A program made the position numbers and the translations under genes. 64,000 nt of DNA, taken from NCBI GenBank assembly GCA_934096075.1, contig CAKOLN010000005.1:1-64000 (forward strand), read 5' to 3'. This DNA is from an uncultured Bacilli bacterium (GTDB lineage: Bacteria > Bacillota_I > Bacilli_A > RF39 > UBA660). The notes under the pieces were generated by a model that saw only the letters and a program-made list of their open reading frames with translations, ran no database searches and had not been told where the DNA came from. This document shows, piece by piece, positions 27,012-34,144 of the stretch; the stretch's first letter is position 1, and the number at the start of each line of letters is the position of its first letter.

Positions 27012-28610
27012 TCAAAATTCAAAATTCCATTCTATTTCAATATCTCTTGTTTTATTTTCTTTATCATATTCTCCAATATATACTTTATCAATAAACTCAT
27101 CTAATATAATTTTATTAAGTTCTTTTATATGTTTATATTTCTTTAATACGCTATCAGCATTTTTCTTTTCTTTCTTTTCAATTTTCAACTCATCAATTTG
27201 TTTATCTATTATTTCAATTCTTTTCATCATATTTTCTATTTCATTGAAATAATCTTTTGACATCATCTGAAACATATCTTCAGAAATAACTCCCTTAACT
27301 TTTTCCTCAAAAAGATTTCTATAATAAGTTTTATTATTACTTATTTTTTTATTTAAATCTTCTTTTTCTTGTATTAGTGCTTTTATTGAATTGTTATTAT
27401 CTGTATCTTGTTCTTGTCTGTTTTCATAGAGTTCTTTTAAATTATTCTTATCATAGTAATTATCTAATAAATCATTAATAGCATTTAATAATATTTCTTC
27501 TAAACTATCCATTCTAATTACTTTATTATTAGGACATATATGAAACTTTTTATTACCCTTACATTGTAGATATGCTCTTTTACCTGTCTTTTCACTTTTA
27601 ACACTATAAACATTTCTCATAAATGCTTTATCACAACAACTACAATATACTTTTCTAGTAAAATAATTTATTTGTCCTGTTTTAGTAACTTTGTAATGTG
27701 TTCCTAATATTGATTGTACTTTATTCCATGTTTCCATATCTATAATTGGTTCATGGGCATTCTCAATTCTAATCCAATCTTTTTTAGGTACTTTCATAGG
27801 TTTATGATTTTTATAACTTACATAAGTTGTTTTTCCTTGAACTAAATTGCCTATATAAACTTCATTTTTTAACATTTGAGCAATTGTATCAGGATTCCAT
27901 CTAACTGTCTTTAAATTGCAATTACAACATACAAATTTGCTACCTTTTTGCTTTTTATAAACAGATCTAGGTGAAATATTATTATTGTTTAGATATTCAC
28001 ATATTCTATGATAACCATATCCATCTGCATACATTTTAAATATCTTTTTAACTACTTCTGCGGCTACTGGATCAACAACTAACTTATGTCCATCTTCATC
28101 TCTATCATAACCATATGAGGCAAAGCTACCCATAAATAAACCATCTTCTCTTTTATTCTTTAAAGACTTTCTAATATTTTGTGATAAGTCATCTAAATAC
28201 CATTCATTAATAAGTCCATTTATTTGTCTTGATTTCTTGTTAGATTCAATACTTGTATCAGCATTATCAATAATACTTACAAATCTAACTCCCCATTCAA
28301 TAAACTTATTATGTAGATATCTTTCAATAACTTCCATATCTCTTGAAAATCTAGATTGTGATTTACATAAGACTAAATTAATCTTACCATTTTTACAATC
28401 ATTTATAAGTCTTTCAAAATCTGGCCTATAAGTTCCTGCTCCAGAAAAATCATCATCAGAATATATATCTACAACATCCCAACCATTTTGATTGGCATAT
28501 TTTAAACACATACTTCTTTGATTTATTATACTATCACTATCATCAGTTTTATTTAGTTTATCTCTATCTTCATCAGATAATCTACAATATACACCTACCT
28601 TTTCCATCAT
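27012..28610 (-). CDS. Large serine recombinase (integrase)
   Basis: This protein of about 532 residues opens VGVYCRLSDED, in which the Ser is the nucleophile. The catalytic core continues with DDDFSGAGTYRPDFERL and the arginine-rich CKSQSRFSRD. A recombinase domain (GYHRICEYLNNNN), a zinc-binding domain (YCSCCDKAFMRN ... CKGNKKFHICPN) and a C-terminal coiled coil follow. This is the complete layout of Tn4451 TnpX-like integrases, which insert at short-core sites and excise with an accessory factor. It is the likely agent of the amidase insertion. GGAGG places the start at 28610. Confidence 0.92.
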   Translation of the reverse strand: MMEKVGVYCRLSDEDRDKLNKTDDSDSIINQRSMCLKYANQNGWDVVDIYSDDDFSGAGTYRPDFERLINDCKNGKINLVLCKSQSRFSRDMEVIERYLHNKFIEWGVRFVSIIDNADTSIESNKKSRQINGLINEWYLDDLSQNIRKSLKNKREDGLFMGSFASYGYDRDEDGHKLVVDPVAAEVVKKIFKMYADGYGYHRICEYLNNNNISPRSVYKKQKGSKFVCCNCNLKTVRWNPDTIAQMLKNEVYIGNLVQGKTTYVSYKNHKPMKVPKKDWIRIENAHEPIIDMETWNKVQSILGTHYKVTKTGQINYFTRKVYCSCCDKAFMRNVYSVKSEKTGKRAYLQCKGNKKFHICPNNKVIRMDSLEEILLNAINDLLDNYYDKNNLKELYENRQEQDTDNNNSIKALIQEKEDLNKKISNNKTYYRNLFEEKVKGVISEDMFQMMSKDYFNEIENMMKRIEIIDKQIDELKIEKKEKKNADSVLKKYKHIKELNKIILDEFIDKVYIGEYDKENKTRDIEIEWNFEF

Positions 28611-28677
28611 AGCCATTCCTCCAATACATTGGAACAACTACGAATAATTTTAAATACAAGTATATTATATATCATTA

Positions 28678-28821
28678 TTACGAATTATTTAATCCTAATT
28701 TTTGATTTTCTAGCTTTATAATGATATTTAACAATTTTCTATTAAATAAATCTTTTAATTCTTCATTAGTTTTATTTTCATTGTTCTTAAATTTATATTT
28801 TACATTATATACTACCTCCAT
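28678..28821 (-). CDS. Small ORF upstream of the recombinase, 47 aa
   Basis: A small reading frame, MEVVYNVKYKFKNNENKTNE and on to KLLNIIIKLENQKLGLNNS, preceded by GGGGGT about 10 bp from its ATG. It is basic and helical. Its place directly before the recombinase gene resembles the small accessory proteins often found before serine integrases, and it could be an excision factor. That is inference from position only. The flanking stretch 28822-28901 holds nothing else I can support. Confidence 0.5.
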   Translation of the reverse strand: MEVVYNVKYKFKNNENKTNEELKDLFNRKLLNIIIKLENQKLGLNNS

Positions 28822-28901
28822 TTTCTATTTACCCCCTTTTCTTTAATTATAAATTAAATACTCCTTTCATAGACATCTTCTCCTTTGATTCTATAATTTA
28901 T

Positions 28902-29441
28902 CTATTGTATTTCATCTAATTGTTTATCAAATTCTATAGATTCTTCTTCGGTCATTGGATCTGATTTGCACACTTCAGGATGTTCCATCCAATAAGGTAC
29001 AATTTCTTCTCGTTTAAATTTATTTATTTTTTTATATTCATTTTTATATTTATTATTTATATTATGGTCACAAGTTTCTGCTACCATATCATTACAATTT
29101 TTTGCTACTTGGTTCGCAACTTTTGTTGGTATCTTTTCAGTATTAAGATATATTCTACGATTATTATTTTCATATTTTACTATGATATATTTTAATCGTT
29201 TTATTTTAGACAATGAATCGCTAATTGTTCTTTTTGAAACTTTTACATAGTCTGCTAAATACTCATTACTCGCATAACAATATCCATTTTTCAAGGTAAG
29301 TGAAATGATAAGACCTAAAACACTACAATCTGTTTTAGATAAATTCCTATCATTAAATAATATTCTTGGAGTCATAATAAATTCACAATCTAATATAATA
29401 ATAGTTCTCCTATCTAATAAATATGGGCTTTTCCATTCCAA
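28902..29441 (-). CDS. HTH replication-initiator-like protein
   Basis: A 179-residue protein with a winged-helix core at about 25-85 (LSKTDCSVLGLIISL, then YASNEYLADYVKVSKRTISDSLSKIKRL). This is the pattern of HTH_36 replication initiators and related mobile-element proteins. A basic linker and an acidic tail (MTEEESIEFDKQLDEIQ) follow. There is no strong ribosome-binding site at the ATG at 29441, and a large hairpin ends about 10 bp upstream of it, which suggests translational control. A DNA-binding role is likely; replication of the excised circle is inference. Confidence 0.6.
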   Translation of the reverse strand: MEWKSPYLLDRRTIIILDCEFIMTPRILFNDRNLSKTDCSVLGLIISLTLKNGYCYASNEYLADYVKVSKRTISDSLSKIKRLKYIIVKYENNNRRIYLNTEKIPTKVANQVAKNCNDMVAETCDHNINNKYKNEYKKINKFKREEIVPYWMEHPEVCKSDPMTEEESIEFDKQLDEIQ

Positions 29442-29450
29442 ATTTTGAGC

Positions 29451-29499
29451 AATAATATCCTAAGGGGGATTTTTTATATCTTCCCCTAAAGATATTATT
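29451..29499. promoter_or_regulatory. Large hairpin in the leader of the HTH gene
   Basis: The outer arms AATAATATC/GATATTATT (9 bp, perfect) enclose AGGGG/CCCCT arms across a small internal loop. It lies immediately upstream of the start codon at 29441 and lacks a T-run. It could control translation or act as an origin-type structure. The rest of 29500-29588 shows no gene. Confidence 0.5.
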
Positions 29500-29588
29500 T
29501 TGATTTATTCTATATATCTTATAGAAAAGGTACTAACATAAATCTCCGAACATTTACTGTACCTATATTTACTAGTGATTTTATCGTT

Positions 29589-29852
29589 CTAGTAAATGTG
29601 ATATTCGTATAATCCTGTATCGTATTCTTTATAAACTAGATATTTGTTTTTTTCTAATATCTTTAGATTATTTCTAAATCCGATATTGGTTATACTTTTT
29701 AGCTCCCTTTGTATTCTTCCAATGCTTATATGTGAGATAGTTCTTTCAAATCCCTCTGCAAATAGATAAGCATATATTTCTTTTGCTTCAGGTTTGATGT
29801 TTTTATCCCTCCATATCCTATGGTTTGAAATATCTAGGTGCTTTATTCTCAT
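29589..29852 (-). CDS. Small winged-helix DNA-binding-like protein
   Basis: An 87-residue protein: MRIKHLDISNHRIWRDKNI, then KPEAKEIYAYLFAEGFERTI, SIGRIQRELKSITNIGFRNN and LKILEKNKYLVYKEY. The helix-turn-helix-wing spacing resembles the N-terminal domain of small plasmid/element replication or regulatory proteins. AAAGGAGG lies upstream. A second out-of-frame ATG three bases earlier is nearer the ribosome-binding site but opens only a very short frame. It is the first gene of the leftward transcript controlled by the divergent promoter region. Confidence 0.55.
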   Translation of the reverse strand: MRIKHLDISNHRIWRDKNIKPEAKEIYAYLFAEGFERTISHISIGRIQRELKSITNIGFRNNLKILEKNKYLVYKEYDTGLYEYHIY

Positions 29853-29904
29853 TCATCTCTGTTCCTCCTTTCCCACCGATGAGTTTTACATCAATTTCTT
29901 ATTG

Positions 29905-29933
29905 AGTATATCATCACATAATGAGTTTGTCAA
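29905..29933 (-). promoter_or_regulatory. Leftward promoter of the element
   Basis: On the minus strand TTGACA (29928-29933), a 17-bp spacer and TATACT (29905-29910). The spacer contains ATGTGATGA, related by inversion to CATCAC in the rightward promoter, so one regulator may bind both. Confidence 0.75.
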
Positions 29934-29954
29934 CACTATAATTGCAAAAATGTA

Positions 29955-29983
29955 TTGATTTTTACATCACTATGTGTTATACT
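29955..29983 (+). promoter_or_regulatory. Rightward promoter of the XRE regulator gene
   Basis: TTGATT (29955-29960), a 17-bp spacer and TATACT (29978-29983). The spacer holds ACATCACTATGTGT, a near-palindrome suited as an operator for autoregulation. Confidence 0.75.
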
Positions 29984-30006
29984 TATTTCAGTCGAGGTGG
30001 TATTAG

Positions 30007-30555
30007 ATGAAAAAACAGACTACTGAATTAGGTAAACTAGTAAGTGAAACAAGAGAAAAACTAGGTATTTCACAAAGAGAACTTGCCAGAAGATCAAATA
30101 TGGATTGTGCTGAAGTATCTCGTATAGAGGCTGGTAAAAGATTAAAACCAAACATCCTATACTTAAAAGGAATTGCTGAAACTCTTAATTTAAGTATGGT
30201 AGATTTAATGAAACTTGCTGGTTATAATGATATAGATATAAATTGGGGTAAAGATTTATCAGTTAAAAGATCAACTGCTGACTATCAACGACAAATAGAA
30301 AGTTATGAAAAATTTTATTTCGATGCACTTGATCATTTTGAAGAAAATAGAAAAGTTGATTTTGCTATTAAAGGATGTATTGCTGATTTAATTGATAAAT
30401 TAGAATTAGCAAAAATAAAAAAAAAGGAAATATCTAATGATGAAATATTAGATAGATTAAAGGAAATAATTTCTATGATTAGACCAAATTTAGAAAAATT
30501 TGATAAGTCTAAATATCCATCATTTGATAGTGCATTATTTCCAAAAAGAAAATAA
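30007..30555 (+). CDS. XRE-family transcriptional regulator of the element
   Basis: A 182-residue protein with an N-terminal XRE helix-turn-helix at about 8-65 (VSETREKLGISQREL, then SNMDCAEVSRIEAGKR). A 100-residue C-terminal part of unknown fold follows, ending in PSFDSALFPKRK. GAGGTGG lies before the ATG. It is divergent from the leftward genes and the CATCAC-type repeats lie in both promoters. This suggests a repressor that keeps the element quiet and responds to some signal. It ends at a terminator. Confidence 0.8.
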   Translation: MKKQTTELGKLVSETREKLGISQRELARRSNMDCAEVSRIEAGKRLKPNILYLKGIAETLNLSMVDLMKLAGYNDIDINWGKDLSVKRSTADYQRQIESYEKFYFDALDHFEENRKVDFAIKGCIADLIDKLELAKIKKKEISNDEILDRLKEIISMIRPNLEKFDKSKYPSFDSALFPKRK

Positions 30556-30588
30556 CCTTAGTACATTAATTGTATTAAGGTTATTTTT
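30551..30588 (+). terminator. Terminator of the XRE regulator gene
   Basis: AATAACCTTA/TAAGGTTATT stem with a following T-run. The left arm includes the stop codon. Confidence 0.85.
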
Positions 30589-30681
30589 ATATAAAGAATA
30601 CGTGGCACGTTTTGATCTGTAAGGTTGAAAGTGGCGATAGTATTCTTTCTTTTTTATAAAACGCAAGTTGTAATAAAAAAG

Positions 30682-30720
30682 GCGACATTACTACTTACGA
30701 TTAGTTTGTAGTTTTGTCGC
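30682..30720. repeat. Inverted repeat of unknown role between regulator and oriT
   Basis: GCGACA...TGTCGC (30682-30720) with inner ACTAC/GTAGT pairing forms a substantial stem-loop. It lies in the gene-free stretch 30589-30810 beside the oriT-like site and may belong to the transfer or single-strand origin region. Confidence 0.5.
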
Positions 30721-30753
30721 TTAAATGGGGTTCAAAGGGGTATTTATCCCTTG

Positions 30754-30811
30754 CCCACTGTTATTGGCTATGCCAATAGCGTAGTGGGTTACTATAATGG
30801 AATTATAGTAA
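30754..30811 (+). other. Predicted origin of transfer (MobV/pMV158-like oriT)
   Basis: A hairpin of CCCACT/AGTGGG and ATTGGC/GCCAAT arms (30754-30788) is followed by TAGTGGG-TTACTATAAT, whose heptamer and TTA match the pMV158 nick region TAGTGTG/TTA. An exact 10-bp inverted repeat TTACTATAAT/ATTATAGTAA (30789-30811) follows. The nick would fall between 30788 and 30789. A MobV relaxase gene lies 0.8 kb away. Confidence 0.75.
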
Positions 30812-30845
30812 AAAGGCAAACTAATTTATTTAGTTTTGCCTTTTT
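30811..30845. terminator. Bidirectional terminator
   Basis: GGCAAACTAA/TTAGTTTTGCC stem flanked by A-runs and T-runs. It overlaps the stop codon of the gene at 30826. Confidence 0.75.
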
Positions 30846-31506
30846 GAGGACTACCATTATAATAAAATGTTCTTGATTCAAAATCGATATAAGTTGGTAT
30901 TCCTTTTTCTTCTAGTAAATGAAGTAAAACTTGTAAATCTATTAAAGGTGAAGTAGCAATCCCCTCTTGAATAAGGTGCACAAACATTCTGTCTGTCTTG
31001 GAAAGATCTTGTGATACCTTATTATCCCCATACATTTCTTTAAATGCTCTTTCAAAGACATCTCTTCCATATGTTTCTATAATTCTATCAGTATCAAATT
31101 CAATTCCTACTATTTCATAAGGAATAATTCTATTTCCTTCAGGGACTTCAGCACTAGACGCAATTTTCATTGTTCCTTCTCTTACGCTTTCTAAAAACAT
31201 ACGATATCTTTTATCTAATGTTTGGTCTTTATTTTGTTCGTTTTTTGTTTTGTTTGTAGTTTCAAATCCTACATCATCAAATGCTTTTAAATATTTACTA
31301 GTTTCTGGAACATAAAATAATAAAGCATCCCTTTCTTTAGAAGTTAATGTATATTCTGGTTTTAACATTCCTCTTTCATCATATTGATCATTTGCACTTA
31401 ATTTAGAGATAGCTCCCATATATGCACTTCCATATTTAAGTTCCATGTAATCTCTTAAATCTTTCATTGCTTTTGCATGTTGCTCGTTCAAATTACTAAA
31501 AGCCAT
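30826..31506 (-). CDS. Hypothetical mobile-element protein downstream of the relaxase
   Basis: A 226-residue soluble, mostly helical protein starting MAFSNLNEQHAKAMKDLRDY, with a conserved-looking middle RIIPYEIVGIEFDTDRIIETYG and C-terminal PTYIDFESRTFYYNGSPQKG. I do not recognise the family. Because it follows the relaxase gene and lies between it and oriT, a role in mobilization such as a relaxosome accessory protein is possible. No catalytic motif is visible. GGTGAT lies before the ATG. Confidence 0.6.
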   Translation of the reverse strand: MAFSNLNEQHAKAMKDLRDYMELKYGSAYMGAISKLSANDQYDERGMLKPEYTLTSKERDALLFYVPETSKYLKAFDDVGFETTNKTKNEQNKDQTLDKRYRMFLESVREGTMKIASSAEVPEGNRIIPYEIVGIEFDTDRIIETYGRDVFERAFKEMYGDNKVSQDLSKTDRMFVHLIQEGIATSPLIDLQVLLHLLEEKGIPTYIDFESRTFYYNGSPQKGKTK

Positions 31507-31582
31507 TTATATCACCTCCATTAACTTAATTATAACACAGATTTGAGAATATTCTTAATAAAATTATAAATTTTTACATTTT

Positions 31583-32851
31583 TTATAGACTTATTTCATA
31601 ATCGTCTTTATCTTTTTCCTGATAATATGATTTTTTTCTAGTTTTGTAATAACCAGGTATATCTGCATAATCAAATAATTCATCTTCTTTGGTTGTTCCT
31701 TTAGATATATCATAAACATCATTTGAATTAAATTCTTTACTATCATAATAGTCTTTTATTTCAATTGTAGTAGTTTCTTTTACAAGTTCATTACCAATTT
31801 GTAATAAATTCCTAAAAAACTCTTTAATTACCTTTAAAATGGCTTCTAATCGTGTGTTTAGTTTAGTGTTATCTTTAGAAAGTTTATTAACTCTAGCATT
31901 TAGTACCTCGTTTTCCTTTTCTAAAGTTTGATGACTTTTAGTATAGTTATCAACTTCATTAAATAATTGTTGTAATTTAGGTTGAAACTCTATTGCTTTT
32001 TTACTTTCTTTAATAACTTTATTCATACTTTCAAAAGTATCTTTTTCTACTAATACGTGCGTTTTGCTAAAAGGTATATTTTTTGTAGTTTTCATCTTTT
32101 CTTCAAAAACGTTCATAGCATTATCTATTCTAGTATTTATTACCTTAACTTTGTTTTCATAATATCTAGTAGTTTTCTTTAATTCTTTTGTTTTTTGATG
32201 TTTAGCATTACTACCTTTAATACCACGTTCTAAATCATATCCTTTTTCAGTTAGTCTTTTATGATATTTATCCTGTAATTCTGATAAATGATATTTATCT
32301 CTTATATATTGTTTTTTAGATATAGTATATCTTTCTGTATTTGTTCTTTTATCATACTTTTTTACTAGTGGAATAACTACACAATGCAAGTGTGGTGTTT
32401 CTTCATCTAAATGAATAGTAGCGTGTAATACTTGTGATTTTGTATAACCTAAATTTTTATAAACAAATTCCATACAAGTATTAGCCCAATCAATAATATC
32501 ATCTTTATTCATATTCTCAAAAAAATTATGGGTAGCAGTAAATAATAGTTCATCTGCAACAACATTTTTTGATTTATTTAACATTTGACTATAAGTCTTT
32601 TTTCTTTCTTGTCTTTCTGTCTTTTGTCTTTCATTGTGTTCTTTTTCATATTCCTTAGTTAATTCTTTAAAACCTTTAACATATTTAGATTCAAGTGGTA
32701 CTAACTCAATGTTATCATCTTTTAATTCTAATTTAATATCAGGATTAGATTTATAAGCCTGTTTTTCTCTTTTATTGTGTGATCCGATTTGTGCTAAATC
32801 ATTTAAAGTCATAATCTGTTGACTTCTAAATATTGCATAATTTAAATTCAT
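31583..32851 (-). CDS. MobV-family relaxase (Mob/Pre)
   Basis: This protein of about 422 residues begins MNLNYAIFRSQQIMTLNDLA, with the N-terminal Arg and the HNKRE element (His25) matching the catalytic His22 region of pMV158 MobM. The metal-binding HLDEETPHLH motif (His147, Asp149, Glu150, His154, His156) follows, and a long coiled coil from about 210 to 330. MobV relaxases nick one strand at oriT and pilot it through a helper's conjugation pore. GGAGAG upstream fixes the ATG at 32851 rather than the earlier in-frame start at 32929. Confidence 0.9.
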   Translation of the reverse strand: MNLNYAIFRSQQIMTLNDLAQIGSHNKREKQAYKSNPDIKLELKDDNIELVPLESKYVKGFKELTKEYEKEHNERQKTERQERKKTYSQMLNKSKNVVADELLFTATHNFFENMNKDDIIDWANTCMEFVYKNLGYTKSQVLHATIHLDEETPHLHCVVIPLVKKYDKRTNTERYTISKKQYIRDKYHLSELQDKYHKRLTEKGYDLERGIKGSNAKHQKTKELKKTTRYYENKVKVINTRIDNAMNVFEEKMKTTKNIPFSKTHVLVEKDTFESMNKVIKESKKAIEFQPKLQQLFNEVDNYTKSHQTLEKENEVLNARVNKLSKDNTKLNTRLEAILKVIKEFFRNLLQIGNELVKETTTIEIKDYYDSKEFNSNDVYDISKGTTKEDELFDYADIPGYYKTRKKSYYQEKDKDDYEISL

Positions 32852-32877
32852 TTTATCTCTCCTTCCTTTGCATACGA

Positions 32878-32902
32878 AAAAAGATACTTTTTCAAGTATC
32901 TT
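32878..32902. terminator. Terminator hairpin, copy 1 of a repeated sequence
   Basis: AAGATACTT-TTTC-AAGTATCTT stem with A/T tracts on both sides, between the CBASS operon and the relaxase gene. Nearly the same sequence recurs at 35665-35689. Confidence 0.75.
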
Positions 32903-32922
32903 AAATTTAATAATAAAATAAT

Positions 32923-33717
32923 TTAACATTTAATTTTTACTGATTTTTCTTTAAATTTAAAATCATTTTCACTATCCTGTTGATAAATATTAAGAACAAA
33001 TTTATCTCTTTCTGTATGAAATACTTGATTAAAGATATTTATATTTGTGGAAGCAGGAGTTGATAAAAATAAGTTATAATTCCAACAATACTGTTTAGTA
33101 CTTTGTACCTCTTTAATAAGTATTTCTATTAGTTCTTGAGACTTTGTTCTAATTCCTTTATCTCCTTCTCTAGTTATACTTATGGTATAACTATCTATTA
33201 TTTTTTGTGGAAGTTTTGCTTCTATAATAGGATATGTGTCAGATATTATAATGTTTATTTGTTTAGTATTTTTGTTGCATTTTCCTTTACGACTTACTTT
33301 ATACTTATAATTACGATTTGAATATTCTGTATTATCAAAGCATTCCAACTTATTTATATTCAACAATTGAAATTGTAAAGGGATGGGTTTCATCTTTAAA
33401 TTAACTTTTCTATAGCCTGTAATTAGCCAAGCAATATAATAAATAATAATATGATAATCTCCATAAATGTCAGTAGGAGCATATTCTTTATCCTTATTTA
33501 AACGTCTATATATAATTAAAAATCCAAAAAACAATAGTACACAAGCTACTCTTCTAAAATGATTGAACGTTATTTTTGATAATTCAATTAAAAATCCATT
33601 TCCCTCATAATCAACAATTTTAAATATTGATGATAAACCTATTGATGTAATAGCAATTAATAATATTGGTAAAACTATCGTTCTCACTGGGTATAAGAAT
33701 TTTTTAATTTTTTTCAT
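32923..33717 (-). CDS. Two-transmembrane protein, probable CBASS effector
   Basis: This protein of about 264 residues has hydrophobic helices at about 12-33 and 56-71, an amphipathic stretch (YHIIIYYIAWLITGYRKV), then a roughly 160-residue strand-rich soluble domain. It is the third gene of the CD-NTase operon, overlapping the E2-like gene by 14 bp. CBASS effectors of the 2TM type, such as Cap15 with its two helices and beta-barrel, disrupt the membrane on binding a cyclic nucleotide. Position and layout fit that, but the sequence match to Cap15 is not certain by eye. GGAGGAGG sets the start at 33717. Confidence 0.6.
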   Translation of the reverse strand: MKKIKKFLYPVRTIVLPILLIAITSIGLSSIFKIVDYEGNGFLIELSKITFNHFRRVACVLLFFGFLIIYRRLNKDKEYAPTDIYGDYHIIIYYIAWLITGYRKVNLKMKPIPLQFQLLNINKLECFDNTEYSNRNYKYKVSRKGKCNKNTKQINIIISDTYPIIEAKLPQKIIDSYTISITREGDKGIRTKSQELIEILIKEVQSTKQYCWNYNLFLSTPASTNINIFNQVFHTERDKFVLNIYQQDSENDFKFKEKSVKIKC

Positions 33718-34144
33718 GTTCAATACCTCCTCCTAACCATTTTCCTGTTATTCGCCAAAGCTCATAAAAATATAACCAATCAATCGTCCATGGTATGATT
33801 GTATCTGCCAGAAACATATCCCTTGACCATTCCTGATATTTTGGATAATACAAGCACACCTTTACATATTCATCATCTTTATTATTATAATGCCTTCTAT
33901 AACAATGAGGAATATATTCATCTTTTTTTGTCATAATACCTTGATTGTATAAGTAAACCTCTGGTGTTATACCATTATATTTTACTGTAATATCATAGGC
34001 TCTAGATAATTCAGATGGTCTTACTCTTTGTTTCCAAATTAGATTTCCCATTCCTAGCTTACAATCAAGGCAATCATACTTTGATTTAAGATTTAATAAC
34101 TGAATTGCAACATTCTTTGGCTTTTTAAAAAATTTATTTGCCAA
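33704..34144 (-). CDS. E2-like CBASS accessory protein
   Basis: A 146-residue protein with the features of bacterial E2-like domains. It has strands AYDITVKYNGITPEVYLYN, then IPHCYRRH, then the candidate catalytic Cys97 in VKVCLYYP, and the conserved tail ADTIIPWTIDWL ... YELWRITGKWLGGG. It starts with TTG (34144), overlapping the end of the CD-NTase gene by 11 bp; AAGGAG lies about 10 bp upstream. In short type II CBASS, an E2 alone (no E1 or JAB protease) forms a link with the CD-NTase C-terminus to prime it. Function is inferred from context and motif. Confidence 0.65.
   Translation of the reverse strand: MANKFFKKPKNVAIQLLNLKSKYDCLDCKLGMGNLIWKQRVRPSELSRAYDITVKYNGITPEVYLYNQGIMTKKDEYIPHCYRRHYNNKDDEYVKVCLYYPKYQEWSRDMFLADTIIPWTIDWLYFYELWRITGKWLGGGIEHEKN

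Noticed and set aside
27012..28610. A transposase-type insertion sequence
   Set aside because: The recombinase is a serine integrase; no terminal inverted repeats or short target duplications of an IS are seen, and the 5-bp cores fit integrase attachment sites.
29589..30555. Prophage immunity region
   Set aside because: The XRE/divergent promoter layout is phage-like, but no structural, lysis or packaging genes occur, and the surrounding relaxase and oriT mark a mobilizable element.
30589..30753. A further gene between the XRE regulator and oriT
   Set aside because: No frame with a start and ribosome-binding site of useful length; the stretch is dominated by inverted repeats.
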